Assembly: GCF_014334335.1 (NCBI RefSeq)
Contig: NZ_JACSEU010000001.1
Location: 868,001 to 932,000, forward strand
Direction of reading: 5' to 3'
DNA: 64,000 nt
From: Treponema sp. Marseille-Q3903
Lineage (GTDB): Bacteria > Spirochaetota > Spirochaetia > Treponematales > Treponemataceae
Part shown: positions 1-7,787 of the stretch, piece after piece
How positions within the stretch are numbered: the first letter of the stretch is position 1
Layout: every line of letters begins with the position of its first letter
Notes under the pieces: model-generated
Databases searched by the model: none
What the model saw: only the letters and a program-made list of their open reading frames with translations
Told to the model about the DNA's origin: nothing
Made by a program: the position numbers and the translations under genes

Positions 1-549
1 TCTCCAGAAAATTTCAGTGGCGAAGTAAATACTGATAAAGCTCTTTACAAAAAACGAAAAACAACAGCTTTAGAACTTCCTCTCGCGTTTGAGCAAGGCG
101 CCGCTGTCATAAACGTTTCGACAAAAAATGAAGGGATTCTTTTAGAACAGACAAGAAAAGGCACTTGGCTTGTGCAGTTCGGCAGCCTGAAAATGTCGAT
201 GAAAGAAAAAGATTTGAAACTCGTGCGAAAAACAGATTCTGCAGCCGCAACCCCCGATATCTCGATTGAACTTGCAGATGATAATAAAAACGGATTTACA
301 GAGCGCCCAGTGTTTGAATTGAAGTTGCTCGGTATGCACTCAGACGAAGCTATCCGTGCAATGGAACATCAGCTTGACTTGTGCGTTTTAAATAATTTTT
401 TGCATTTCAGCATTATTCACGGAAAAGGAGACGGCATTTTGCAGCAGACTGTCGCGGATTTTCTTTCTCACAATCCGGTCGTTGCAGATTTTTGCTACGC
501 TTTGGCAGAAGATGGAGGAGCTGGAAAAACGTATGTTACGCTGAAATAA
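1..549 (+). CDS. mutS2: MutS2 family protein, C-terminal part (partial at window start)
   Basis: The reading frame is open from base 1 and ends at 549, so only the last 182 residues are seen. The final ~75 residues are a Smr domain. They contain the HGKGDG core (canonical HGKGxG), the preceding pattern LGMHSDEAIRAMEHQLD that matches the family LDLRG...EA...LD helix, and a closing GGAGKTYVTL strand. MutS2 proteins consist of MutS-like clamp and ATPase domains followed by KOW-like and Smr regions. They act on branched DNA or, in some bacteria, split collided ribosomes. The LDLRG motif is degenerate here (LKLLG). No partner gene is visible upstream. The next gene is convergent, so mutS2 ends its transcription unit. 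Confidence 0.88.
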   Translation, partial: SPENFSGEVNTDKALYKKRKTTALELPLAFEQGAAVINVSTKNEGILLEQTRKGTWLVQFGSLKMSMKEKDLKLVRKTDSAAATPDISIELADDNKNGFTERPVFELKLLGMHSDEAIRAMEHQLDLCVLNNFLHFSIIHGKGDGILQQTVADFLSHNPVVADFCYALAEDGGAGKTYVTLK

Positions 550-584
550 AGCGGTGGGAAGATGGGAGAAGAGGGGAAGTGATT

Positions 585-1331
585 TTACAAAATTAAAGTC
601 TGTACTGACTGTAATTCCAATGTCTGTCTGTATTGTCTTTCTAAATCTGAATAGCTTAGAAATTTGACCCGTTTTTCCTTTCGTAAATTTTCAAAAGCGC
701 TGTATTCAATTTTTTTATCAAATTCCGAATGCCGCTTTTCATCTGCAACAATAAACATTCTTGTATAAAAATCTTGCAAATCACTGAATTTCATCAGTGA
801 ATTCTGTATATCAGTTGAATGCTCTACTTCAAAAAAAGAATCTGGCATGTTTCGTTTATTAAACCAAATGACATCAATAGTTGAGCTTCTTGAAACAAGA
901 TTTTCATACGAATACTTTGGTAAATCATTTAATGTTCTCAAATCTCCAAGTCTTTCATGCAGGAACATTTTATTCTTATCTTGGTTCGGCACAAAAGTAG
1001 AAAGTTTTTTTAGATTTCCGATACAAACAAGCAGCCCTTGGTAATAGGAATGATTAAATTCGATTACTTCTTTTGAGTTTTTATTTTTCTCCGTTTCAAC
1101 AATGATGCCTTTTTGTTCCAGCTGTTTTTGGTGTGATTTTAATGCCCATAATCCGGGCTTTATTTTGTAGATATCTTTGTTTTCCTGAACAATACGGCGA
1201 ATAGATGCAAAAGGTGTTTTTGTATTCCATTTGCAATTTTTTATTTTGAAGACCTCTTGATTCAGCTGTCCAAGTGTTGCGACTCCGCCGAGTTTTTCTA
1301 ATGTTTGAACAACTGCTTCGTATTGTTTCAT
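585..1331 (-). CDS. Orphan protein: winged-helix (HARE-like) N-terminus plus PD-(D/E)XK-like domain
   Basis: This 248-residue protein has no assigned function that I recognise. Residues 1-65 look like a winged-helix HARE-HTH module: a helical start, then a segment ending in IYKIKPGLWAL, the usual Gly-Leu-Trp wing. Such modules are often fused to restriction-type nucleases. The C-terminal half has D153 in the strand TIDVIWF, then E168-V-E170-H171 after 14 residues. This resembles a variant PD-(D/E)XK nuclease core with E-x-E in place of E-x-K. No methyltransferase or specificity subunit is adjacent, so it would be a solitary nuclease or a degraded restriction system. There is no clear ribosome-binding site before the ATG. 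The gene is real by length; the function is inference. Confidence 0.7.
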   Translation of the reverse strand: MKQYEAVVQTLEKLGGVATLGQLNQEVFKIKNCKWNTKTPFASIRRIVQENKDIYKIKPGLWALKSHQKQLEQKGIIVETEKNKNSKEVIEFNHSYYQGLLVCIGNLKKLSTFVPNQDKNKMFLHERLGDLRTLNDLPKYSYENLVSRSSTIDVIWFNKRNMPDSFFEVEHSTDIQNSLMKFSDLQDFYTRMFIVADEKRHSEFDKKIEYSAFENLRKEKRVKFLSYSDLERQYRQTLELQSVQTLIL

Positions 1332-1343
1332 AATCTTTTTTTT

Positions 1344-1447
1344 GCGTCAGGCTATGAAGCACCTGCGAAGCAGTCCATCGAAGGCGAAGCCGAAGAGGAT
1401 GAGCGGGAGCGAAGTGCGTAACAGCCGACGGCTAAAGCCGGGACGCC
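1344..1447. repeat. GC-rich low-complexity intergenic element with short terminal inverted repeat
   Basis: The intergenic stretch between the nuclease-like gene and asd is much richer in G+C than its surroundings. It is built of gcgaag/gccgaag-like words and bounded by GCGTC (1344-1348) and GACGC (1442-1446). An internal stem CGGC-taaa-GCCG lies near 1427. It encodes nothing obvious. It looks like a dispersed intergenic repeat or small palindromic element, but only one copy is in the window, so this is tentative. Confidence 0.35.
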
Positions 1448-1467
1448 ATTATTTTTCTTCATCTCAT

Positions 1468-2568
1468 CTATTCAAAAAAGCCTTTAGCCTTGAGCAATTC
1501 TGCGTTGAGAATGCCCCCGAGAGCTGCTCCGCGTTTTGTGTTGTGACTCAATGCGACAAATTTTATGTCGAACACGTTGCATCGACGTAGGCGACCGATG
1601 ACGCATGCCATGCCTTTTTCAGTCTCGCGGTCGCGGCGCGGTTGTGGACGATTTTCTTCATGGCGTATAACAATCGGGTGTTCCGGCGCTGAAGGGAGTT
1701 TTAGTTCCTGTGGAAGCGATGAATACGATGTCCAGATTTTTTCGATTTCTTCAAGAGAAGGTTTTTTATCATCAGGTAAATCAAACTCAAGGGAAATACA
1801 TGCTGTGTGACCGTCAACAACCGGCACTCGCGTACAAGTTGAAGATACTACAGGATACCGTGCGTTTTCAATTTTTCCATCTCTTACCGTGCCAAGAATT
1901 TTCAGGCATTCTTTTTCTGTTTTTTCTTCTTCGCCGCCGATAAACGGAACAATGTTGTCTATCATATCAAAAGACGGAACTCCGGGGTATCCTGCCCCTG
2001 ATGTTGCTTGCAATGTAGTTACTATCATTCTCTTTACCGGATATCCAGCTTGAATGAGGGCGTGAATCGGCATCATGTATGTTTGCAGCGAGCAATTCGG
2101 TTTTACAGCTATAAAGCCTTTATCCCAGCCGTGATGTTTTTTCTGATCTTTTATTACATCAAGATGCGAAAAGTTGATTTCGGGAACAAGCATTGGAACG
2201 TCTTCTGTCCAACGGTTTGCAGAAGCATTAGAAACAATCGGTAATCCTTCTGCAGCGTATGCCGATTCAAGATTTTTGATATCATCTTTTTTAGGTAGCT
2301 CAAGCGCGCTGAACAAAAATTGGCATTTTCCAAGTGCTTTTTCTGGGACGTTTGCGTCTTCAACTGTAAGATTTGCAACGCCATTCGGAATGTTTTCTCC
2401 AATCAGCCAGCGGTTTTCAACAGCGTCTTTGTAAAGTTTGCCGGCAGAGCGTGGTGATGCTGCAACATAAGTAACTTCAAACCAAGGATGATTTTCAAGC
2501 AGCTTGATATAACGCTGACCAACCATTCCAGTTGCACCTAAAACTCCAACTTTTATCTTAGAACTCAT
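1468..2568 (-). CDS. asd: Aspartate-semialdehyde dehydrogenase
   Basis: A 366-residue enzyme that reduces aspartyl phosphate to aspartate semialdehyde, the branch point to lysine/meso-DAP, threonine and methionine. The NADP-binding loop GATGMVGQ is at residues 11-18 and the nucleophilic cysteine is C159 in KPNCS. Its length and sequence style match the archaeal/fungal-type ASADH subgroup rather than the shorter E. coli type. The start ATG has AAGG upstream. It lies 18 bp downstream of dapA on the same strand, so the two form a dapA-asd operon supplying precursors for lysine and peptidoglycan. The GC-rich element lies just after the stop. Confidence 0.95.
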   Translation of the reverse strand: MSSKIKVGVLGATGMVGQRYIKLLENHPWFEVTYVAASPRSAGKLYKDAVENRWLIGENIPNGVANLTVEDANVPEKALGKCQFLFSALELPKKDDIKNLESAYAAEGLPIVSNASANRWTEDVPMLVPEINFSHLDVIKDQKKHHGWDKGFIAVKPNCSLQTYMMPIHALIQAGYPVKRMIVTTLQATSGAGYPGVPSFDMIDNIVPFIGGEEEKTEKECLKILGTVRDGKIENARYPVVSSTCTRVPVVDGHTACISLEFDLPDDKKPSLEEIEKIWTSYSSLPQELKLPSAPEHPIVIRHEENRPQPRRDRETEKGMACVIGRLRRCNVFDIKFVALSHNTKRGAALGGILNAELLKAKGFFE

Positions 2569-2586
2569 AATTTACCTTCTTTTTTT

Positions 2587-3501
2587 TTATAGATTGCATG
2601 CCTTGATGGCATTTTCGATTGTCTTTTTTGCTGTGTCTTTTACTTCTACGAGTGGCAAACGCAAAGTGCCTGCCGGCATTCCTTTTACGTTCATAGCGTA
2701 TTTTATAGACGCAGGGTTTCCATCGCAGAATTCTGCTTTGAAAAACGGTTCAAGTCGGTAGTGAATCTCACGCGCTTTTTTAAAGTCGCCATCGAGAGCC
2801 GCCTGAGTCAAATCGTGCATTATTGCAGGGATCATATTAGATGCTACAGATATAACTCCATCTCCTCCCGCTGCAATCAGGGGAAGTGTGAGCGCATCGT
2901 CTCCTGACAGAACTGCAAAATCGTTGTTTTTGTTTTTTACCTGACCTATAACTTCCATCATTTGAGCGATGTTTCCGCTTGCTTCTTTTACACCTGCAAT
3001 ATTTTGTAATGCTGCAATGCGCACTAGTAAATCTGTAGAAATGTTCAATCCTGTGCGACCTTGAATATTGTAAACGATGATAGGGATTCCTACTTTTGAG
3101 ACTGCTGCAAAGTGTTGATAAATTCCTTCTTCAGACGGTTTGTTGTAATAAGGAGTTACAACGAGAGCAGCATCTGCGCCGGCTTTTTTTGCACGTTCAC
3201 AATACATAACAGCATCTTTTGTGTTGTTAGAACCTGCTCCAAGAATAATCGGGATTTTTTTATTTTTAGCTTTTTCAAAAGCGCGGACCTCTTCGAAAAC
3301 AATTTCTATGATTTTATCTTCTTCGCAACCGGGTCTTTCATCAAGGGTTGGAGTTTCGGCTGTTGTCCCGAGAGGAACTAGACCGTCAATTCCCTGTTGA
3401 AGCTGATGTTTGACATTTTTTCGAAAGCCCTCAAAATCGACAGAACTGTCTGCATTCATTGGAGTTATTAAAGCTGTGAATGCGCCGCGAAAAATATTCA
3501 T
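2587..3501 (-). CDS. dapA: 4-hydroxy-tetrahydrodipicolinate synthase
   Basis: A 304-residue TIM-barrel lyase that condenses pyruvate with aspartate semialdehyde, the first committed step to DAP and lysine. Visible signatures are GTTAE (residues 45-49), TPYYNKP around 116-122 with the catalytic tyrosine, the YNIQGRTG substrate loop (144-151; usually YNVPGRTG) and the Schiff-base lysine K172 in GVKEASGN. A strong GGAGG lies just before the ATG. As first gene of the dapA-asd pair it is transcribed divergently from aroC. No lysine riboswitch is evident in the 262-bp region upstream. Confidence 0.95.
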   Translation of the reverse strand: MNIFRGAFTALITPMNADSSVDFEGFRKNVKHQLQQGIDGLVPLGTTAETPTLDERPGCEEDKIIEIVFEEVRAFEKAKNKKIPIILGAGSNNTKDAVMYCERAKKAGADAALVVTPYYNKPSEEGIYQHFAAVSKVGIPIIVYNIQGRTGLNISTDLLVRIAALQNIAGVKEASGNIAQMMEVIGQVKNKNNDFAVLSGDDALTLPLIAAGGDGVISVASNMIPAIMHDLTQAALDGDFKKAREIHYRLEPFFKAEFCDGNPASIKYAMNVKGMPAGTLRLPLVEVKDTAKKTIENAIKACNL

Positions 3502-3728
3502 AACGTGCCTCCGGATATTTTATAATATCGAAAAACAGTCTAATGAATTTTATATATAATTTCAACTTTCGCTGGTTTTTATCGGCAATCTGTGTGTCAG
3601 AAAACAGTGATATTTTTGATGTATGTCAGTAAGAGAGTTGATTTTTTAGCGAGGACAAAGTCAAATGACGCGATTTTGTTTTGATAATCTCCGTGTGATA
3701 TTTCACAAAAGTCGATAAAATTTGTGTA

Positions 3729-3757
3729 GTGAAATCGGTGCGATTATTTGGTATAAT
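3729..3757 (+). promoter_or_regulatory. Predicted sigma70 promoter of aroC, leaderless geometry
   Basis: A perfect TATAAT is at 3752-3757, with GTGAAA (4/6) 17 bp upstream at 3729-3734. The aroC ATG starts only 6 nt after the -10 box, so transcription should start at or next to the start codon. No Shine-Dalgarno sequence precedes the ATG. Confidence 0.6.
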
Positions 3758-3763
3758 CAGCGT

Positions 3764-4852
3764 ATGAACACGTTTGGGAAAAAGTTTAGGCTGACAACAT
3801 TTGGAGAAAGTCATGGAGTTGCGCTCGGTTGTATAATTGATGGCTGTCCGAGTGGTCTTGAAATCTCTAAAGATGTTATCCAGTCAGCATTGAACAGAAG
3901 GCGACCGGGTGTCGACGTCAGCGGCAAATTAAACGCATCAGTTACGGCACGAACAGAAGCCGATGAAGTAGAAATCCTTTCAGGTGTTTTTGAAGGACGC
4001 ACAACAGGTGCCCCGATCGCGTTCGAAGTCAGAAATACATCTCAACATCCGTCAGATTATGAAAACCTTATAAATACGTTTCGTCCGGGTCATTCCGATT
4101 ATTGTTATGATATAAAATATAAAGGCTGCCGTGATTATAGAGGCGGGGGAAGAGCGAGCGGTCGAGAAACTCTTGCACGAGTTGCAGGTGGCGCTGTCGC
4201 ATCGGAACTTTTGAAAAAATATGGAATTAAAATAACAGCATATACAATCAAGGCGGCAGGCATTTCGGCAGAAAAAAGAGATTTTTCTCAGATTGAACAG
4301 AACAATCTTCGTGCGCCTGATAATGAAGCTGCTGCAAAGATGAATGAAAGAATAGAACGGCTTCGTTTATCTGGTGATTCTGCCGGTGGAATTGTTGAAT
4401 GTGTAATACAAGGTTGCCGAGCAGGGCTTGGAGAACCTGTTTTTGACAAACTTGATGCGGAACTTGCAAAAGCAATGTTTTGCATAGGGGCTGTAAAAGG
4501 ATTTGAAATCGGAGACGGTTTTGAATCGGCAGACAGTACAGGAAGTGAAAACAACGATTGCATGCATGCAGAAGATGGTAAAGCCGTGTTCAATACAAAT
4601 CATGCTGGTGGAATACTCGGCGGATTGAGCAACGGAAACGACATAATATTCAGAGTTGCAGTAAAACCGGTTCCAAGCATATTCAAAACTCAGCAGACTG
4701 TCAGGCGAACTTCGACCGATAAAAACGGGGAGCCTGTTTATGAAACTACATCACTTCAAATAAAAGGACGCCACGACGTCTGCCTTTGTCCACGCATTGT
4801 TCCTGTCGTAGAGGCAATGGCAGCGCTCGTCTTGGCTGATAACATTATATGA
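3764..4852 (+). CDS. aroC: Chorismate synthase
   Basis: A 362-residue FMN-dependent enzyme that makes chorismate from EPSP, the last step of the shikimate pathway. The N-terminus NTFGKKFRLTTFGESHG is the family signature and fixes the start at the ATG at 3764; an in-frame TTG upstream would only add non-conserved residues. Further hallmarks are the GRASGRETLARVAGG block and the HAGGILGGLSNG region near the C-terminus. The start has no Shine-Dalgarno and sits 6 nt downstream of a consensus -10 box. The stop overlaps the next start by ATGA, so the carboxypeptidase gene is translationally coupled although functionally unrelated. Confidence 0.96.
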   Translation: MNTFGKKFRLTTFGESHGVALGCIIDGCPSGLEISKDVIQSALNRRRPGVDVSGKLNASVTARTEADEVEILSGVFEGRTTGAPIAFEVRNTSQHPSDYENLINTFRPGHSDYCYDIKYKGCRDYRGGGRASGRETLARVAGGAVASELLKKYGIKITAYTIKAAGISAEKRDFSQIEQNNLRAPDNEAAAKMNERIERLRLSGDSAGGIVECVIQGCRAGLGEPVFDKLDAELAKAMFCIGAVKGFEIGDGFESADSTGSENNDCMHAEDGKAVFNTNHAGGILGGLSNGNDIIFRVAVKPVPSIFKTQQTVRRTSTDKNGEPVYETTSLQIKGRHDVCLCPRIVPVVEAMAALVLADNII

Positions 4853-6264
4853 AAAAACTGACAAAACACATAATTGCCGCAGCTTCAGTTCTCGCGCTTT
4901 CTTTTTGTACATACACAGGGCTCCGCGCATATCAGTTTAAAAAGTGCAACAGCGCTATTCCTCTTTCACAAGAACAGAGTGAAAGTTTGCAGGAATATCT
5001 GAAAAAAAATTATCCTGAGCGATATTCGATTTTAAAAAATCTCCCATATAAAATAAATAAACCACAACTTGATATATATGCAGAATCGGCAATCGTGGTA
5101 GATGTCTCAAACGGGAATATAATTTATCAAAAAGATGCAGATAGAATTATTCCGCCGGCAAGCATGGCAAAACTCTTTTCAATGTACATAGTTGATGAAG
5201 AAGTCAGTGCCGGAAATCTTTCTTATCAGCAGGAAATTCCTCTTTTGCCTGAATGCTGGGCATGTAATATGCCGCCACGCAGTTCACTCATGTTTTTGGG
5301 TAAAGGACAACGAGTGACGTTAGAAGAATTGATGCTAGGTCTTTCAATATGTTCCGGCAACGATGCAGCTTATGCGCTCGCTTATGCAGTTTGTGGCAAT
5401 ATGACAGATTTCGTTGTGCGAATGAACAAAGTTGCAGAAGAAATCGGACTTGTAAACACTCATTTTGTCGAAAGTTCAGGTTACAGCGAAAAAAATCAGA
5501 CGACTGCCCGTGAAATGGCGACATTCGCAGCAGTTTATCTTAAACGCCATCCTGAATCTTTAAAGCGTTTTCACAGCGTCATGAGTTTCCGCTATCCAAA
5601 AGAACACAACCTTGCTCCCGGAGACAAATTGCAGAGTCAGGATTTTTCAAATGGAATTCCAAAAAGAATCACTATGCCTGTCACGCAGGAAAACACAAAT
5701 CCTCTTCTTGGAAAGCTTGAAGGCTGCGACGGACTTAAGACAGGATATATTGACGAAAGCGGATACAACCTTGCTTTGACTGCCGTTCGCAATGGAACAC
5801 GTTTTTTGAGCGTCACTATGAAAGGACCCGGCAACAATCAAATGCAAGGGCAAGCAGGACGCGTTCATGACGGAACGGAGCTTATGGAATGGGCGTTCAG
5901 AACGTTTGCTGATTATCAGCTTGGTTTAAAAGTTCATCCTTATCTTGTTTTTTCTTTTAATTCCAAAGAAAAAATGATTTCGCTTGTGCCTGCATATTCA
6001 GATTCGACTGCGACAATTCCATTTGTAACAGGGAAAAATATGGCAGAAAATTTAGACGAAGTAAAAATTTCCGTAAAACTGCCTGATTATTGCTGGGGCG
6101 CTGTTACGCAAGGTGAGCAATACGGCAGCATTTTGATAACTGTCGGAGAATATATCCTTGATGAAATTCCTCTTGTTGCAGACAGAAACCTGAAAAGAGG
6201 GAACATTTTGACAGCGATGTCCGATAAAATACTGAGTTATTTATTTATGGCAAAAAAAGTTTGA
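4849..6264 (+). CDS. D-alanyl-D-alanine carboxypeptidase (peptidase S11, PBP5/6-like)
   Basis: A 471-residue exported penicillin-binding protein that trims the terminal D-Ala from peptidoglycan stem peptides. A signal peptide or anchor occupies about residues 1-28; it contains a Cys after ALSF, so a lipoprotein is possible but the lipobox is poor. The three serine-transferase motifs are present: S105-M-A-K108 (SxxK), S169-G-N171 (SxN) and K297-T-G299. A beta-rich C-terminal domain and a hydrophobic tail follow, as in PBP5. Translation overlaps aroC by 4 nt. The protein is longer than E. coli DacA (about 400 residues) because of a ~75-residue stretch before the catalytic domain. Confidence 0.93.
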   Translation: MKKLTKHIIAAASVLALSFCTYTGLRAYQFKKCNSAIPLSQEQSESLQEYLKKNYPERYSILKNLPYKINKPQLDIYAESAIVVDVSNGNIIYQKDADRIIPPASMAKLFSMYIVDEEVSAGNLSYQQEIPLLPECWACNMPPRSSLMFLGKGQRVTLEELMLGLSICSGNDAAYALAYAVCGNMTDFVVRMNKVAEEIGLVNTHFVESSGYSEKNQTTAREMATFAAVYLKRHPESLKRFHSVMSFRYPKEHNLAPGDKLQSQDFSNGIPKRITMPVTQENTNPLLGKLEGCDGLKTGYIDESGYNLALTAVRNGTRFLSVTMKGPGNNQMQGQAGRVHDGTELMEWAFRTFADYQLGLKVHPYLVFSFNSKEKMISLVPAYSDSTATIPFVTGKNMAENLDEVKISVKLPDYCWGAVTQGEQYGSILITVGEYILDEIPLVADRNLKRGNILTAMSDKILSYLFMAKKV

Positions 6265-6289
6265 TTTTTATTATAGGAAAAAAATCAAA
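6260..6289 (+). terminator. AT-rich hairpin after the carboxypeptidase gene
   Basis: The inverted repeat TTTGATTTTT (6260-6269) pairs perfectly with AAAAATCAAA (6280-6289) around a 10-nt loop, and overlaps the stop codon. The U-rich arm is on the 5' side and no clean T-run follows, so it may be a weak terminator or an mRNA-stabilising stem. Confidence 0.4.
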
Positions 6290-6373
6290 TGCTTGCTTTT
6301 CTTCAGATATAGAGCTAATATTAACTTAATAGATAAAGTTCAAAAGCATTATTAAAAATAAAGGAGAAAGGCT

Positions 6374-6754
6374 ATGTCATTGAAGAAAACATTCTCTGCA
6401 GATGGGAAAAAATGTACAGTTGTGTTTACAGTTAATTCAGAAGCATCTGCAGGTGCAGAAAAAGTATTCCTCGTAGGCGACTTCAATAGTTGGGATACAA
6501 CATCTATTCCTATGAAAAAAGATCCTGATGGTTCTTTTTCAGTAAAGAAACAGCTTGAAACAAACAAGTCATATCAGTTCCGTTATTGTCTCGACGGAAA
6601 AACATGGATAAACGATTGGAAAGCCGATTCTTATGTGCGTTCGGAATTAGCTAACGACGACAACTCAGTTGTTGACACAACAGTTCCAAAAGCTCCAAGA
6701 GAATCGAAGAAACCGGCTCCAAAATCTGCCGGAAAATCGAAATCTAAAAAATAG
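6374..6754 (+). CDS. Stand-alone glycogen-binding (CBM48/isoamylase N-terminal) domain protein
   Basis: A 126-residue protein made of one carbohydrate-binding E-set domain and a basic tail. The segment KVFLVGDFNSWD (residues ~35-46), followed by PMKKDPDGSFS and YQFRYCLDGKTWINDW, is the hallmark of the AMPK-beta/isoamylase glycogen-binding fold, with tryptophans that usually stack on glucan. The last ~22 residues are Lys/Pro/Ser-rich. There is no catalytic domain or signal peptide, so it probably acts in the cytoplasm on glycogen or as a scaffold. AGGAG lies upstream of the ATG. It is monocistronic: the AT hairpin lies before it and the tRNA promoter after it. Its exact role is unknown. Confidence 0.88.
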   Translation: MSLKKTFSADGKKCTVVFTVNSEASAGAEKVFLVGDFNSWDTTSIPMKKDPDGSFSVKKQLETNKSYQFRYCLDGKTWINDWKADSYVRSELANDDNSVVDTTVPKAPRESKKPAPKSAGKSKSKK

Positions 6755-6792
6755 TCTGAAATTGCAAATTCAGGGAAATGGGTGAAAGTCTA

Positions 6793-6821
6793 TTGACAGA
6801 ACAAATATTAATCATTATATT
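6793..6821 (+). promoter_or_regulatory. Consensus promoter for tRNA-Gln
   Basis: TTGACA (6793-6798, perfect), a 17-bp spacer and TATATT (6816-6821, 5/6). The tRNA begins at 6835, about 7 nt after the predicted transcription start. Confidence 0.8.
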
Positions 6822-6834
6822 GATATTCACTTAT

Positions 6835-6905
6835 TCCCCGATTGTGTAATGGTAGCACTTCAGATTCTGGTTCTGACTGTGGGGGTTCGAATCCTCCTTG
6901 GGGAA
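6835..6905 (+). tRNA. tRNA-Gln (anticodon CTG)
   Basis: The cloverleaf folds by eye. The acceptor stem is TCCCCGA with TTGGGGA, including one G-T pair. The anticodon stem TCAGA/TCTGA encloses TTCTGGT, giving anticodon CTG (Gln, CAG). The T arm is GGGGG-TTCGAAT-CCTCC. The discriminator is A and the CCA end is not encoded. A consensus promoter lies upstream and a terminator directly downstream. Confidence 0.93.
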
Positions 6906-6908
6906 CTC

Positions 6909-6937
6909 AAGCTGAATCAGTGATGGTTCAGCTTTTT
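6909..6937 (+). terminator. Rho-independent terminator of tRNA-Gln
   Basis: AAGCTGAA (6909-6916) pairs with TTCAGCTT (6927-6934) around a 10-nt loop, followed directly by a T-run. It lies 3 nt after the tRNA. Confidence 0.8.
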
Positions 6938-7006
6938 TATTTTGCTCTATGCTCGAGTTTGGAGTGCCAGTTGCTCGGGTTGAGCGAATTGAATAAGTTT
7001 AAAAAC

Positions 7007-7079
7007 GGCCCCGTCGAATATCGGTTTAGTTCGTCGCCCTCTCAAGGCGGAGAGACGGGTTCAACTCCCGTCGGGGCTA
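7007..7079 (+). tRNA. tRNA-Glu (anticodon CTC)
   Basis: The acceptor stem is GGCCCCG with CGGGGCT (terminal G-T pair) and discriminator A at 7079. The D stem is GAAT/GTTC. The anticodon stem TCGCC/GGCGG encloses CTCTCAA, giving anticodon CTC (Glu, GAG). The T arm is ACGGG-TTCAACT-CCCGT. CCA is not encoded. No convincing promoter is visible in the 70 bp upstream, so it may depend on readthrough. Its 3' end is repeated downstream in a tandem array. Confidence 0.92.
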
Positions 7080-7737
7080 TTTATTTTTGCTTGCTCGATA
7101 AATCTCGCAACGAGCCGGTTTTGAGGAAGAATCTAAAACAACCCTTACGGCTTGTTTTTTAACGATTCTTCGATGGTAGGCTGGTTCAACTCCCGTCGGG
7201 GCTATTTATTTTTACTTGCTCGATAAATCTCGCAACGAGCCGGTTTGGAGGAAGAATCTAAAACAACCCTTACGGCTTGTTTTTTAACGATTCTTCGATG
7301 GTAGGCTGGTTCAACTCCCGTCGGGGCTATTTATTTTTGCTTGCTCGATAAATCTCGCAACGAGCCGGTTTGGAGGAAGAATCTAAAACAACCCTTTCGG
7401 CTTGTTTTTTAACGATTCTTCGATGATTGGCTTGCTCGATGAATCTCGCAACGAGCCGATTTGGAGGAAGAATCTAAAACAACCCTTTCGGCTTGTTTTT
7501 TAACGATTCTTCGATGATTGGCTTGCTCGATGAATCTCGCAACGAGCCGATTTGGAGGAAGAATCTAAAACAACCCTTATGGCTTGTTTTTTAACGATTC
7601 TTCGATGATTGGTTTGCTCGATGAATCTCGCAACGAGCCGATTTTGAGGAAGACTCTAAAACAACCCTTACGGCTTGTTTTTTTAACGATTCTTCGATGA
7701 TTGGCTTGCTCAACTCCCGTCGGTGCCATTTATTTTT
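7058..7737 (+). repeat. Six-unit tandem hairpin array containing copies of the tRNA-Glu 3' end
   Basis: Starting in the T arm of tRNA-Glu, a unit repeats six times. The word TTGCTCG opens each unit, at 7091, 7216, 7341, 7432, 7523 and 7614. Periods are 125, 125, 91, 91, 91 and 92 bp. The two longer periods include a 31-bp copy of the tRNA 3' end plus flank (7058-7088, repeated at 7183-7213 and 7308-7338); a diverged copy is at 7711-7737. Each unit holds a small GCTCG/CGAGC stem and a long stem GAAGAATC/GATTCTTC. The long stem encloses a terminator-like AAAACAA...TTGTTTTTT hairpin whose loop varies (TTAC, TTTC, TTAT). No reading frame spans it, and nothing else is seen in this ~650-bp stretch. 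It looks like amplification of the tRNA terminator region. Confidence 0.9.
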
Positions 7738-7787
7738 TTTATGTAATCGACACAAGATATGGCTTCTTTTTGCCGATAATATCTAGT

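Noticed and set aside
3502-3763. Lysine or other riboswitch upstream of dapA or aroC
   Set aside because: No conserved multi-stem leader or anti-terminator could be folded by eye, and the aroC promoter sits next to its ATG, leaving no leader.
3626-3814. 62-codon open frame between dapA and aroC
   Set aside because: It overlaps the well-supported aroC start and promoter on the other strand and has no ribosome-binding site.
6842-7162. 106-codon open frame across the tRNA region
   Set aside because: It runs through both tRNA genes and a terminator, with no ribosome-binding site or protein-like composition; a chance frame.
7080-7740. Possible CRISPR array (regular repeats)
   Set aside because: Nearly the whole unit repeats and there are no unique spacers. 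Unit length is 91-125 bp, the units contain tRNA 3'-end copies and terminator-like stems, and no cas genes are present.
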